64,000 nt of DNA. Source: Sandaracinus sp. (GTDB taxonomy: Bacteria > Myxococcota_A > Polyangia > Polyangiales > Houyiibacteriaceae). Under the pieces are notes generated by a model. It was not told where the DNA came from and ran no database searches. It saw only the letters and a list, made by a program, of their open reading frames with translations. The DNA lies in contig JACKEH010000012.1 in the NCBI GenBank assembly GCA_020633125.1, positions 32,743 to 96,742 on the forward strand. Direction: 5' to 3'. Shown here one piece after another: positions 7,388-21,736 of this stretch; position 1 is the first letter of the stretch; every line of letters starts with the position of its first letter. Made by a program: the position numbers and the translations under genes.

Positions 7388-10300
7388 ATGCGGTACGCGT
7401 GGGTCGGGGCCCTGTGCCTCGTGGGCGTGGCGTGCGGAAAGGGCGGCGGAGGTCGTCCAGGCACGTTGGACGGTTCCGTGTCGGATTCGGGGAGCCGCGA
7501 CGCGGAGACTCGCGACGTCGTCGTCGAACCGCGCGACGCCGGTACCGACGGTGGACCCGGTGACCTCGTGCCGCTCTGCGGCTCCTGCTCGGTCGACGCG
7601 CAATGCGGCATCGTCGGGCGCTGCGGGCCTCTGAGCGACGGCGAGAACGTGTGTCTCCGCCTCTGCAACCCCGAGTTCAACGACTGTCCTCGTGGCTTCC
7701 AGTGCGCGGCGTACGCACCGCTCGACTTCGAGAACGTCTGCCTTCCGATCGGTGAGGCGTGTTGCATCGACGAGGACGCCGACGGCTACGGCGTCGGTGG
7801 CAGCTGCCTCGGGCCGGACTGCGACGACGAAGACGCTGCGCGTCACCCGGACGCCGCGGAGCTTTGCGACGGCGGCGATCAGGACTGCGACGACGCCGTC
7901 GACGAGATGTTCTCCGATTGCTCGGAGCAACGTTGCGAGGCGACGGGAGAAGGCACGTTCCAGGAGCTCGGCGCGGCGGGTTGCGAGGCGGGCGCATGCG
8001 TCGACCCCGCGCCGACCGCGTGCGGCAACTACAGCTGCATCGAGGGCGGGGAAGACGGCGACGTCTGCGGGACGGCCTGTGCCCCGGAAGGCTCCGACGA
8101 CGACACCTTCTGCATCGCGGCCGCTCACTGCGACGCGGGTGCCTGCGACCCGGACTTCCCCAACGGCGACGTCTGCGACGAGGACTCCGATTGCGCGTCG
8201 GGCAACTGCGAGAACGGCTTCTGCTGTGGCGCGGGCCAGACCTGCTGCAACGTGGACTCCGATTGCCCCGGCTTCCCCGGCGTGGGCGTGGTCTGCGGCG
8301 AGCCCGAGCGCTGCCAAGGCACGCGCGGGACGATTCAATGCAACGAGACGCTCTTCGCGTGCGAGACGATGTCGGGGGTCCCGGACGACTCGGCGTGCGA
8401 CGGCTCGGTCGTGGCGGACGAGTGCGGGACCTTCCGCGACGTGTCCTGCAGCGGCGCGAGCGATCAGATGGCGCCGCGATGCCCGAGCACGTGCTCGAGC
8501 GACGGGGATTGCGACGACAACGCGCACTGCGACGTGAGCTTCTGTTTCCCGGATCTCCCGGACGGCGAGGCCTGCGACGAGCCGAGCGATTGCGCGTCCG
8601 GCTACTGCGCCAACGGCTTCTGCTGTGCGTCGGGCGATTGCTGCCGGACGGCGGTGGATTGTCCGGGTCGCTACGGCAGCCCCGCCACCTGCGACGACAC
8701 ACGCGCGTGTCAGGGCACCCGTGACGCGGCGGTGTGCATCGACAACCAATGTCGCACCCAAGAGAACGTGCCGGACGACAGCGCGTGCACGACGGGCGTG
8801 GTCGCCGACACGTGTGGCCTCTACCCGACGATTCGATGCTCGGGGGCGCTCGACCAGCGCGCGCCGATGTGCGCGGACTCGTGCACGGGCGACGGCGAGT
8901 GCGACGAGAACGCGCACTGCGACGGCGGCACCTGCATGCCGGACCAACCGAACGGCAGCGCCTGCGACGAAGCGAGCGATTGCCAGAGCAACTACTGCGG
9001 CAACGGGTTCTGTTGCGCGGGCGGTGATTGTTGCTCGCGAAGCAGCGACTGTCCGAGCGGCGCCTGGGGACGTCCGAGCGAGTGTCTCGCGGGGACGAGC
9101 TGCCAGGGCACGCGGCGTGATCCGGTCTGCAACCTGACGTCGTACCAATGTCAGGTCGGTGATCCGACCGACGACGACTCGGGCTGCAACGGCATCGTCT
9201 CCAACGACTGCGGCCTCTATCCGTCGGTGAGCTGCACCACGATGATGGATCAGCCGTCGAACCAGGCGGGTCGTTGCGCGACCTCGTGCACGATGGACGG
9301 GAACTGTGACTCGGGCGCGTTCTGCAACGCGATGATGAGCTGCCGGTCCGAAGGGCGGCCGGGCGATGCGTGTACCGCGTCGAACCAATGCATGGCCGGC
9401 CTGAGCTGTGTCGATGGGGTGTGCTGCACGTCGTCCTGCACCGGGACCTGCGTCGCGTGCAACGTGCCGGGCAGCGAGGGAACCTGCTCGCCGGTGCCGA
9501 ACAACCAGGACCCGGCCAACGAGTGCGGCGGGCTCGATTGCTCGAGCTACTTCGCCGGCTTCACGGGCTCGACCTGCTACGAGCGTGCGGACGCGCCTTC
9601 GAGCGCGGTGAGCTGCAACGGCGCCGGTGCGTGTCAGCAGCCGGCGGACGTGTGCCCCTCGCAGCCGCGGGGCGACGCACGTGTGACCTGCAACGCGAGC
9701 TGCCAGAGCCCGAACGGCTCGAGCTGCACGGGAACGGCACCTCCGGTTTGCAACAACCTGAACCCGGGCAACCAGACGTGCGGGCAGGGGCTCTGCCAAC
9801 GCACGGTTCCGCTCTGCGTCAGCGGCGCGCCGAACACCTGCACGCCGGGCACGCCGACGGCCGAGGTCTGCAACGGGCTCGACGACAACTGCGACGGTTC
9901 GTACGACAACGGGCTGCCGGGCGACGGCTACGAGCCGAACAACAGCTGCGGCGAGGTGCGTGCGTTGCCGGAGGTCCTGACGGACGGGAGCTCCGAGGAA
10001 CGCAACGAGACCGTGACCGGCAGCGTCTACTACACCGGCGACACGGACTTCTATCGCATCTACGTGCGTGAGGCGGGCGGCGCGGACTGCGTGACCACCT
10101 GCTTCGACAACGAGCGTAGTCAGCTCACCATTCGTCTCGTCGCTCCGACGGGGGTCGGGTCGTACGAGATGTGCGTCGCCTCCGTGGATTGTCCGAGCTC
10201 GTGGGGGACCTGCGTGACGGTGCCGGGCGGAGAGAACCGCCAGCTCGTCGTGCGGGGCCGGTCGCGTTGCTGCAGCGGGATCTTCTGCAACTCGAACAAC

Positions 10301-10396
10301 TCGGAGAACTTCTACGTGCGTGTTCGAGGCGTGGGCAGCCCGACCTGGTCGTGCCAGCCCTATCGGCTCGAGTACTCGGGCGACGAAGCCTGCTGA
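7388..10396 (+). CDS. Large cysteine-rich MopE-like lipoprotein with C-terminal beta-sandwich domain
   Basis: A 1002-residue protein exported as a probable lipoprotein (MRYAWVGALCLVGVAC, Cys16; the -3 Gly is unusual). Residues about 128-173 carry a MopE-type metal-binding motif (DEDADGYG, DCDDEDAARHPDAAE, CDGGDQDCDD); a second copy lies near 825 (EVCNGLDDNCDG). Between them are repeated Cys-rich modules with the pattern CDExSDCxSxxCxNGFCC, at least three copies, each followed by a CQGTR segment. The C-terminus (GYEPNNSC..., YYTGDTDFYRIYVRE) resembles a bacterial pre-peptidase C-terminal beta-sandwich. No enzyme active site is visible. Role: surface or outer-membrane protein, possibly metal binding. 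ATG with CAGGGGTG 7 nt upstream. Such proteins are common in myxobacteria. Confidence 0.85.
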   Translation: MRYAWVGALCLVGVACGKGGGGRPGTLDGSVSDSGSRDAETRDVVVEPRDAGTDGGPGDLVPLCGSCSVDAQCGIVGRCGPLSDGENVCLRLCNPEFNDCPRGFQCAAYAPLDFENVCLPIGEACCIDEDADGYGVGGSCLGPDCDDEDAARHPDAAELCDGGDQDCDDAVDEMFSDCSEQRCEATGEGTFQELGAAGCEAGACVDPAPTACGNYSCIEGGEDGDVCGTACAPEGSDDDTFCIAAAHCDAGACDPDFPNGDVCDEDSDCASGNCENGFCCGAGQTCCNVDSDCPGFPGVGVVCGEPERCQGTRGTIQCNETLFACETMSGVPDDSACDGSVVADECGTFRDVSCSGASDQMAPRCPSTCSSDGDCDDNAHCDVSFCFPDLPDGEACDEPSDCASGYCANGFCCASGDCCRTAVDCPGRYGSPATCDDTRACQGTRDAAVCIDNQCRTQENVPDDSACTTGVVADTCGLYPTIRCSGALDQRAPMCADSCTGDGECDENAHCDGGTCMPDQPNGSACDEASDCQSNYCGNGFCCAGGDCCSRSSDCPSGAWGRPSECLAGTSCQGTRRDPVCNLTSYQCQVGDPTDDDSGCNGIVSNDCGLYPSVSCTTMMDQPSNQAGRCATSCTMDGNCDSGAFCNAMMSCRSEGRPGDACTASNQCMAGLSCVDGVCCTSSCTGTCVACNVPGSEGTCSPVPNNQDPANECGGLDCSSYFAGFTGSTCYERADAPSSAVSCNGAGACQQPADVCPSQPRGDARVTCNASCQSPNGSSCTGTAPPVCNNLNPGNQTCGQGLCQRTVPLCVSGAPNTCTPGTPTAEVCNGLDDNCDGSYDNGLPGDGYEPNNSCGEVRALPEVLTDGSSEERNETVTGSVYYTGDTDFYRIYVREAGGADCVTTCFDNERSQLTIRLVAPTGVGSYEMCVASVDCPSSWGTCVTVPGGENRQLVVRGRSRCCSGIFCNSNNSENFYVRVRGVGSPTWSCQPYRLEYSGDEAC

Positions 10397-10416
10397 CCGG
10401 GTGACGTCGAGGAAAC

Positions 10417-10444
10417 GAGCCGCGTCTTCGGGCGCGGCTCTTTT
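10417..10444 (+). terminator. Rho-independent terminator after the MopE-like gene
   Basis: Stem GAGCCGCG / CGCGGCTC with an 8-nt loop followed by TTTT, 20 bp after the stop codon. Confidence 0.75.
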
Positions 10445-10625
10445 CGTTCGCGACGCCCACGACTCGCGTCACGAGGGAACGGCCGCTCGAGGTCGGGCGG
10501 TCGTTCGCGGCGAGCACGTGGTCGACGACGGCTCGACTTGGGCATCGCAACCTTCCTCAAGGGAGGCGGCGAGCACGCGGTCGTCGACGAGGCCGTCGCG
10601 GCCTTCCGCACCGGACGGAAACGGC

Positions 10626-10651
10626 GAAGGCCACACCGGAGCGTGGCCTTC
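10626..10651 (-). terminator. Terminator after lon
   Basis: A 9-bp stem GAAGGCCAC / GTGGCCTTC with an 8-nt loop, 19 bp beyond the lon stop. There is no T run. The 180 bp between this and 10445 hold no gene I can support. Confidence 0.5.
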
Positions 10652-10670
10652 GGTCATGTCGCGTCGCGAA

Positions 10671-13157
<2,487 letters not shown>

Positions 13158-13279
13158 GAGCCAGGTCTCCAGGGTGCCCGCCCAGGTAGCCCGAAGGGTC
13201 TCCGAAAGGGCTCCGGAGCGACCTCACGTCGCGGCGAGGAGAGGGCGAGTCGAGTTGTGGAAAGAGAGGGGCGGCTGGG

Positions 13280-14530
<1,251 letters not shown>

Positions 14531-14580
14531 GCGGAGTCCTTCGGTTTCAGGGGGAGCGCTCCGGGAGGAGCGGCCCGTGG

Positions 14581-14609
14581 AGTCTAGCGCCGCGCAAAAT
14601 GCCCGGCAA
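14581..14609 (-). promoter_or_regulatory. Candidate sigma-70-type promoter for clpX
   Basis: On the minus strand TTGCCG (14609-14604) and TAGACT (14586-14581) are 17 nt apart, giving an expected start near 14573 and a leader of about 43 nt before the clpX GTG. Found by eye; compositional chance is modest in this GC-rich DNA. Confidence 0.4.
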
Positions 14610-14701
14610 GATTCGCAATTTCGAGTAGTTGGCGACCGGTGAGAGAGATTTCTCAGCCGGCGGTGTCCCCACATGGGGGAGCGGAAGAGAGGAGAAGGCC
14701 G

Positions 14702-15300
<599 letters not shown>

Positions 15301-15304
<4 letters not shown>

Positions 15305-16587
15305 TCGCTCTTCTCTCCTGCCTCTTCGGTCTCTTCGATGGTGGCTCGGTCGCGCAAGAGCGCGAAGAGTTTCTCTTCGAGCACCTGACTGTGGAGCTGA
15401 TCGCGGCGTTCGCCCTGATATTCCACACGGAGCTTCGCGAGGTTCTTGCCCGAGGACTCGGCCATCTCGGCGAGCTTCGCGTCGATGGCGGCGTCGTCGA
15501 CCTCGACCTTCTCGAGGCGCGCGACGGCGCCGAGGAGGATGCCAGCCTTCACGCGACGCGTCGCACGATTGTCGAGGTCGTCGAAGTCGGACGGCGAGAT
15601 CTGGCGGCCCATCATCTGAGCGAACTGCATCATCTGATAGAGCATCTGGCGCTTCTCCTCCTGCACGAGGGAGGGGGGCACCATGACGTCGTTCGTCTCG
15701 ATGAGCGCGTCGATGAGCTTGTCCTTGAGCTCGGCCTCGCGGCGACGGGTCGCCAGGTCCTCGAGCTTCTTGCGGACGTCGGCGCGAAGCTCGTCCATCG
15801 TCTCGAAGGTGCCGAGATCCTTCGCGAACTCGTCGTCGAGCTCGGGGAGGAGGAGCTCGCGAATCGCGCTCAGCTTCACGTGGAAGACGGCGTTCTTGCC
15901 CTTGAGGTCCGGGTTCGGGTGGTCCTCGGGGAAGGTGATCTCGAGGTCCTTCTCTTCGCCGGGCGACATGCCGCGAAGGCCGGTCGCGAAGCCCTCGAGG
16001 AGCTCCTCGTCGCCCAGGTCGACCTCACGCTCGTCGGCTTCGAGCTCGGGCTTGTCTTCGCCGTCGACCGCGACGGTGTAGGCGATCGTCAGGCGGTCGC
16101 CGTCCTGGGCGGGGCGCATCGGATCGGGCTCGCGGAGGTCGGCCTGCTGCTTCTGCATGCGGCCGAGCTCGGCGTCGACGGCGCCTTCCTCGACGGCCGA
16201 GGGGCGGACCTTGGCCACGAGCTTGCCGAGCTCGACGCTCTCGAGCTTCGGGCGCACCTCGAGCTTCGCGGTGAACTCGTAGTCGACCTCGTCGAAGAGG
16301 GGCGGCGGCGAAATCTCGGGCTGCGCGACGATGTGCAGGTCGTGCGTTTCGACCGCGTGCATCAGGCCGGCCTCGATGAGGTTGCTGGCCACCTCGGCGC
16401 GGACCTGGGCGCCGTAGACCTTGCGGACGACGTCACGGGGCACCTTGCCGGGGCGGAAGCCCTTGATCTTGGCGGTCTTCGCGACACGCGAGAAGGAGAG
16501 GTCGAGGTCCTTGCGGATCCGCTCCCACGGAACCTGAACCTTCACTTCGACCTGGATGGGGCTGATCTCGCTGACCTCGGAATGCAC
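15301..16587 (-). CDS. tig: Trigger factor (ribosome-associated chaperone and prolyl isomerase)
   Basis: Binds the ribosome exit tunnel and helps nascent chains fold. Domains: N-terminal ribosome-binding domain with the signature GFRPGKVP, FKBP-like PPIase domain in the middle (DGDRLTIAYTV..., EEKDLEITFPEDHPNPDLKGKNAVFHV), and a helical C-terminal domain. The frame extends to a GTG at 16611, but GTG 16587 (HSEVSEISPIQVEVKV) has an AGG upstream and gives the usual N-terminus; 428 residues. It is the first gene of the tig-clpP-clpX-lon block and ends overlapping clpP. Confidence 0.94.
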
Positions 16588-16638
16588 GACGGAACCTGGA
16601 GCCTCTCTCACCGCCGACGGGGCGCGGCGGGACTCGCG

Positions 16639-16667
16639 TAACTAGTCCCGGGCGTCGCCTCCGTCAA
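16639..16667 (-). promoter_or_regulatory. Candidate promoter for tig-clpP
   Basis: On the minus strand TTGACG (16667-16662), whose TGA is also the stop of the upstream lipoprotein gene, is followed after 17 nt by TAGTTA (16644-16639). The -35 is good, the -10 poor. A transcript would start near 16631 and leave a 44-nt leader. Confidence 0.3.
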
Positions 16668-17986
16668 CGCGCCGTGGGGGCGCGCGTGACGGTCGGGCCG
16701 GCGGCCTCGGTTCGAAACCACGTGAGGACCTCGGCTTCGGCGGCCTCGGGGACGTGCCGGCAGACGAGGAGGCTGCGATTCACGCGGTGGAATCGGTCGT
16801 TCGGGTCGGCCACGCGGCGGAGCGCGGATTCGGCCTCGGTGGCTTCGCGGGGGTCGTCGAAGCGAATCACCCAGACGATCGCGGGGCGGTCGCCGGCGCG
16901 ATACAGGCGGAGAAGATCGCCTGCCCAGCCGGCGGCGGCGGCGGCGTTGGTGTCCTCACCGGTGCCCCGCGCGAAGAAGACGGAGAGCTCGAGCTCCCCG
17001 AGCGTGTCCTCGTCGACGCGCTCGAAACCGGCGGCCGCGAAGGCGGGGAACTCGGGAAGCGTGAGGGGCTCCGGCGCTTCGCCTTGGAGGTAGCGCTCGG
17101 GGTGAAGGACCTGCTCCATGCTCGCCGGCAGACGCGCGAAGGCGTCGTCGATCTTTCGCCACCCACCGCTCGCGTGAAGCGCGCGCACGAACCGGAGGCC
17201 GGCGACGTAGGGCGCGACGAGGCTGACCCGCACGATGGGAGGCGCGGCGAGCAAGGAGTCGTTGCCGCCACCCGCCGCGCCGCTGGCGAGCTGATCGATC
17301 GCAGCGTCGGTCACGAGGTTCTCGAGCGGTACGTTCATCTCGACGCTCAGGTCGACGAGCATCGAGAGCATCGCGTCGCCTTCGACGAGCGCGTGAAAGG
17401 CGACGTCGGCGTCGGAGCTTCGCTCGACGTCGTGCAGCTCGCGAAGGCGCAGGTGGTGGGCTTGAAGCGCGTGGGTGAGCTCGTGGACGACGACCAGACG
17501 CGCGTCGAGGGCGCTCGGGCTTCCGGGCCGCGTGGAGAGGATGTGGACGACCTCGTCGCGAAGGACGAGGCGATCTTCTTCGGGGTCGAAGTAGCCGAGG
17601 ACTTGCTCGCCGAGCAGCTCGCGGAGGTGGGCGCGGAGATCGAGGTCTGGCGGGATCATGCCGAGGCCTCGGTAGAGCAGGCCGGCTTCCGCGAGGTCCT
17701 CGTCGTCGAGCTGGGTGTCGGCGTGCGCGGCGATGGCGTCGGGCGACTGCACGAAGGCGTCGACGTGACGCACGAACCGGAGGTCGCGGGCGAGCTCCGT
17801 CGCGCCGATCAGGCGATCGAGCGCGGCCCGCTCGCGGGGGTCGAGGGGCCGTGAGACGGACGGTCGCGTAGGAGCCGGCGCGGTCGGCTCCGTGGTGGGC
17901 GAGGCCGTCGTGGTCGTGCTCGTGGTCGCGGGCGTCGCGCTGCCGCAGGCCAGACAGAGCAGCAGAACGACGAGCGTGGGCTTCAT
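16664..17986 (-). CDS. Lipoprotein with HExxH zinc-metalloprotease motif
   Basis: A 440-residue predicted lipoprotein (MKPTLVVLLLCLAC, lipobox LACG) with a Thr/Pro-rich spacer after the lipidated Cys. The motif VVVHELTHALQAHH at about 165-180 supplies two His ligands and the catalytic Glu of a zinc peptidase, and FHALVEGDAML some 35 residues on could give the third ligand. The rest is helical without a recognised domain. It is probably anchored in the periplasm or outer membrane. The ATG overlaps the RNase J stop as ATGA, so the two are translated together. Confidence 0.75.
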   Translation of the reverse strand: MKPTLVVLLLCLACGSATPATTSTTTTASPTTEPTAPAPTRPSVSRPLDPRERAALDRLIGATELARDLRFVRHVDAFVQSPDAIAAHADTQLDDEDLAEAGLLYRGLGMIPPDLDLRAHLRELLGEQVLGYFDPEEDRLVLRDEVVHILSTRPGSPSALDARLVVVHELTHALQAHHLRLRELHDVERSSDADVAFHALVEGDAMLSMLVDLSVEMNVPLENLVTDAAIDQLASGAAGGGNDSLLAAPPIVRVSLVAPYVAGLRFVRALHASGGWRKIDDAFARLPASMEQVLHPERYLQGEAPEPLTLPEFPAFAAAGFERVDEDTLGELELSVFFARGTGEDTNAAAAAGWAGDLLRLYRAGDRPAIVWVIRFDDPREATEAESALRRVADPNDRFHRVNRSLLVCRHVPEAAEAEVLTWFRTEAAGPTVTRAPTAR

Positions 17987-19638
17987 CCGCGGGGGACCTC
18001 GAGGGCGATCGCCGTGACGAGCGGTTTGGCGCCGCTCATGCGCTTGGCGAAGAAACGCTTCAAGGCGCGCCGGGCGCGATCCTCCATCCCGTCGAGGTCG
18101 TCTTCACGCGCGCGGCGTAGATCGTCGTCGAGGTAGCGCACCGCTTCTTCGAGCACGGCGTCCTCCTCGCTCGGGTGCAGGAACCCACGCTGCACGACGT
18201 CGAGCGAGCCGGTGTAGCGTGCGCGGGGGTCGACGGTGAAGGTGACCACGGCGTGGCCGAGCTCGCCGAGGAGCTCGCGATCACGCAGCTGTCCGGGGTC
18301 GACGACACGTCCGCGATCGACGTGCACGATGCCCGTCTCGGTTTGGTCGACGACCTCGAGTGATCCGTCGCGAAGCGCGACCACCGCGCCGTTCTCGACG
18401 ACGAGGGTCTGGCGAACCCCGGTCTCGCGGGCGAGGGCGGCGTGTTTGCGGAGGTGATGGAAGGTGCCGTGCACGGGCACGAAGGTCTTCGGGCGGCAGA
18501 GCTCGAGGAAGTGCCGCTGCTCTTCGCGGGCGGCGTGGCCGCTGACGTGAACGTCGGGGTCGGATTTGCGATCGAGCACCTTGCAGCCGAGGCGCTCGAG
18601 GCGGTCGATCATGTCGAAGACGATCTTCTCGTTGCCCGGGATGATGCGGGACGAGAGCACCACGGTGTCGCCGGCTTCGAGGGCCATCGCGGGGTGGTTG
18701 CCGCTGGCGAGGCGGCTGAGCGCGGCGGGCGGCTCGCCTTGGGTGCCGGTCGCGAGGATGCAGACCTCGTTGCGCGGAAGCAGGCGTGCTTCGTCGCTCG
18801 TCACCAGGAGACCCGCGAGCTCGGGGACGATGCCAAGCTCTCGCGCGACCTCGGAGTGCGTGTGAAGCGAGCGGCCGAGCAAGCAGACCTTGCGTCCGGT
18901 GGCCTTGGCCGCTGCGGCGACCGCCTTCATCCGGTAGACGTTGCTGGCGAAGAGCGCGACGACGAAACGGCCGTCGCATTCGCGCGCGAGCGTCTCGAGT
19001 CGAACCGCGACGTCGGCTTCTTCGCCGCTGCGTCCTTCGACGTCGATGTTCGTGGAGTCGGAGAGGAGGAGGTCGACGCCCTCGTCGCCGGCGGCGCGGA
19101 GGGCGTCGTGACCGAACGCTTCTCCGTCGAGCGGACGCTCTTCGATCTTGAAGTCGCCGCTGTGAATCACGGTGCCGGCGAGGGTGCGGTAGATGATCGC
19201 GGTGGCGTCTGGGATCGAGTGGTTCACGCGAACCGGCTCGAGCTCGAAGGCACCGATGCGCTGGCGCTTGCCGGGGGTGAGCGCGTGCATCGGTCCGGTC
19301 TCGGCGTCGGCGTGCTCTTCGAGGCGACGTCGAACCATCGCGAGCGCGTAGCGCGGCCCGTAGATCGGCACCGGGCGGTCCAGGGCCCGCAAGAGGTAAG
19401 GCACCGCGCCCACGTGATCCTCGTGACCGTGGGTGAGCACGATCGCCTTGAGGCGGTGCTGGCGGGCCAACACGTAGTCCAGCTTGGGGTGGACGAGGTC
19501 GACGCCGTGGGTGCGTCCGGGGAAGCTCACGCCGCAGTCGACGACGAGCAAGTCGCCGTCGGTCTCCAGGCAGAAGCAGTTCATTCCGACCTCGCCGAGG
19601 CCTCCGAGGGGGACGAAGGTCAGCGACTCGAGCTCCAT
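17983..19638 (-). CDS. rnj: Ribonuclease J (metallo-beta-lactamase/beta-CASP family)
   Basis: Exo/endoribonuclease for mRNA decay and RNA maturation. A 551-residue protein, standard length. The zinc motif HxHxDH is intact (THGHEDH, residues 70-75), with HSGDFKI and the beta-CASP region (LLSDSTNIDVEGRSG, SGHAAREEQRHFLELCRPKTFVPVHG) that defines the family. I use ATG 19638 (MELESLTFVPLGGLGEVGMNC), which matches known N-termini. It is divergent from the outer-membrane protein gene at 19743, and overlaps the downstream lipoprotein gene by 4 bp. Confidence 0.95.
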   Translation of the reverse strand: MELESLTFVPLGGLGEVGMNCFCLETDGDLLVVDCGVSFPGRTHGVDLVHPKLDYVLARQHRLKAIVLTHGHEDHVGAVPYLLRALDRPVPIYGPRYALAMVRRRLEEHADAETGPMHALTPGKRQRIGAFELEPVRVNHSIPDATAIIYRTLAGTVIHSGDFKIEERPLDGEAFGHDALRAAGDEGVDLLLSDSTNIDVEGRSGEEADVAVRLETLARECDGRFVVALFASNVYRMKAVAAAAKATGRKVCLLGRSLHTHSEVARELGIVPELAGLLVTSDEARLLPRNEVCILATGTQGEPPAALSRLASGNHPAMALEAGDTVVLSSRIIPGNEKIVFDMIDRLERLGCKVLDRKSDPDVHVSGHAAREEQRHFLELCRPKTFVPVHGTFHHLRKHAALARETGVRQTLVVENGAVVALRDGSLEVVDQTETGIVHVDRGRVVDPGQLRDRELLGELGHAVVTFTVDPRARYTGSLDVVQRGFLHPSEEDAVLEEAVRYLDDDLRRAREDDLDGMEDRARRALKRFFAKRMSGAKPLVTAIALEVPRG

Positions 19639-19742
19639 CGGCGGCAGGCTGTCACGAGGTGGGGAGGGGGGCCACCCGCGGACGACCCCCGTGCTTCGAT
19701 CGTTGGACCTGGGTCCGAGCCGTGCTAGCAGGCTGCCCACTC

Positions 19743-21659
19743 GTGACTCGCTGGCTCCCGATCTGGCTCGTCCTCGCGCTCGCGGCGTTTGCCTCAGGCT
19801 CGCTCGTGTCCGCGCAGGTGGACGAAGAAGAAGACGCGGAGTGGGAAGACGAGGAGGAGGGCGACGAGCCTTCGCTTCGTGCCCCTTCGGTCGGCATGCC
19901 GCAGGTCGACCTCTCCGACGAGGAAGAGGCGGAGCTGGACGAGCTGGAAGCGGAGCTCGTCGACGACGAGCCCGAGGCGCCAGCGCAACGCGCGACGCCG
20001 GAGATGCTCGAGCGGCGTATCCGTCGGGGGCCGCGGACCGCGAGCGCACCCGTGATTCGGCTCGAAGGGTACCTGCGGACTCGTGGGGAGCTCTGGGATG
20101 CGTTCTCGCTCGGGCGGCGTGATGGGCCCTTCGACGCGTTCACGGTGGCGACGGAGGGCTTTCGTCCGGCGGGAAGCTGCGGCGACGAGCCCATGCTGGC
20201 GAGCGCAGACTCGGTGGCTTGTCGTGGAGATCGCGCGCGCTTCGCGAACATGCGTTTGCGTTTGCGTCCGACGCTTTCGCTTTCGGACGACGTCCGCGTG
20301 ATCGCGACCTTCGACCTGATGGACAACATGGTCCTCGGGTCGACGCCCGACGGATACGGATACCGCTACACCGACCGCGGCTTCGAGCGAGCGGACCGAG
20401 TGCCTGGCGTTCCCGTCGATTTCGCGACGTCGGGGCAGAACCCGCAGCAGGGCTACCGGAACTCGATTCAGGACAGCCTCTACGTCCGACACGTCTGGGC
20501 CGAGGTGACCAACCGTACGCTCGGAACGCTGCGCTTCGGCCGCATGCCCGCTCACCACGGCCTCGGCCTGTTGTGGAACGACGGCTCGGGCATCGACCAG
20601 GACTTCTCTTCGGACGTCGATCGCGTCGAGGCGACGACCGAGCTCGCCGGCTTCCGCCTCTCGGCGGCGTTCGATTTCGGCGCCAAGGGCGTGCTTCGCG
20701 CGCAGAACACGGCGGGCGGCGGGTTGACCTTCTGGGACGCCACGCCCCAAGACGATCTGCGGCAGTTTCACTTCCAGGCGCTTCGGCTCACCTCGGAAGA
20801 CGAACGCCGTGAACGTCTCGCGCGCGGTGATTGGGTGCTTCAAGGCGGCATCGACTTCACGTACCGCACGCAGTTTCTGACGAGCGTGGGGACGACCAAC
20901 CCGTTCCCGAACGAAGACGGAACCGAGTACATCTTCGCGCGCCGCGGGTTCCGAAGCTTCGTGCCCGACCTGTGGGGACGTTTCGAGTGGAAGGGGCTGC
21001 GCCTCGAGGTCGAAGCCGCGTTCGTGGCCGGCACCATTCGAAACCTGCAGTCGGACGTCTTCGGCGGCGGGGACAAATACCTCGTCCGCCAGATGGGCAT
21101 CGCCTTCGAGGGCGAGTACCGCCTGCTGGAGGACCAGCTCGCGATTCGCCTTCACACCGGCTACGCGACCGGTGATCCGGATGTGAACGGCCTGTCGGAT
21201 CGGGAAGACACGATCACGCAGCTGACGCAGGACCGCACGCTCAGCCACTTCTCGTTTCATCCGGCCTACCGGATCGACCTCATCCTCTGGCGCAACCTGA
21301 TGGGTCGCGTGGCCGGCGCTTGGTATCTCCGTCCGGGCGTCACGTACGACCTGGTGAAGACGCCGACCGGTCAGCGCTTCGGGGCGAGCTTCGACCTCAT
21401 CTACAGCCGCGCCGCGCAAGAGGTTCAGACCTACGGCTCCGACCCGAATCTCGGGCTCGAGTTGAATGCGGGGCTGCACTACCGCTCCGAAGACGGGCCC
21501 GGTTTGCTCGACGGGTTCCACGTGCTTCTTCAATACGGCGTGCTCTTCCCGCTCGAAGGGCTCGCTTTCGTCGAATTCGCCGGGGAGACCGACCGCCCGC
21601 GAGGCTTCGACCTCCGCATCGCCCAGGCCGCCCGCCTCGTGCTCGGCGTCCAGTTCTGA
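19743..21659 (+). CDS. Outer-membrane beta-barrel protein, paralogue 1 (TIGR04551-like)
   Basis: A 638-residue exported protein. GTG 19743 places the signal peptide (TRWLPIWLVLALAAFASGSLVSAQ) at the N-terminus. An acidic segment of about 70 residues (VDEEEDAEWEDEEEGDEP) follows, then a large region of amphipathic strands rich in aromatics and ending LVLGVQF with a C-terminal Phe, as in outer-membrane barrels. From about residue 100 it aligns closely with the next gene (for example DNMVLGSTPDGY, RVPGVP, YVRHVWAEVTNR, RFGRMP). I recall this type as the myxobacterial TIGR04551 family; substrate unknown. No terminator separates the pair. Confidence 0.75.
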   Translation: MTRWLPIWLVLALAAFASGSLVSAQVDEEEDAEWEDEEEGDEPSLRAPSVGMPQVDLSDEEEAELDELEAELVDDEPEAPAQRATPEMLERRIRRGPRTASAPVIRLEGYLRTRGELWDAFSLGRRDGPFDAFTVATEGFRPAGSCGDEPMLASADSVACRGDRARFANMRLRLRPTLSLSDDVRVIATFDLMDNMVLGSTPDGYGYRYTDRGFERADRVPGVPVDFATSGQNPQQGYRNSIQDSLYVRHVWAEVTNRTLGTLRFGRMPAHHGLGLLWNDGSGIDQDFSSDVDRVEATTELAGFRLSAAFDFGAKGVLRAQNTAGGGLTFWDATPQDDLRQFHFQALRLTSEDERRERLARGDWVLQGGIDFTYRTQFLTSVGTTNPFPNEDGTEYIFARRGFRSFVPDLWGRFEWKGLRLEVEAAFVAGTIRNLQSDVFGGGDKYLVRQMGIAFEGEYRLLEDQLAIRLHTGYATGDPDVNGLSDREDTITQLTQDRTLSHFSFHPAYRIDLILWRNLMGRVAGAWYLRPGVTYDLVKTPTGQRFGASFDLIYSRAAQEVQTYGSDPNLGLELNAGLHYRSEDGPGLLDGFHVLLQYGVLFPLEGLAFVEFAGETDRPRGFDLRIAQAARLVLGVQF

Positions 21660-21736
21660 GCCCTCGAATACACGCACGAGGTTGCGTTGACCCTGCGAAA
21701 GCGAGCGTGGTACGCCCGCGCCGCCCCGAGGACACC

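Noticed and set aside
7118..9799. An 893-codon minus-strand open frame
   Set aside because: It is the shadow of the MopE-like lipoprotein, Ala/Arg/Val-rich with no recognisable domain.
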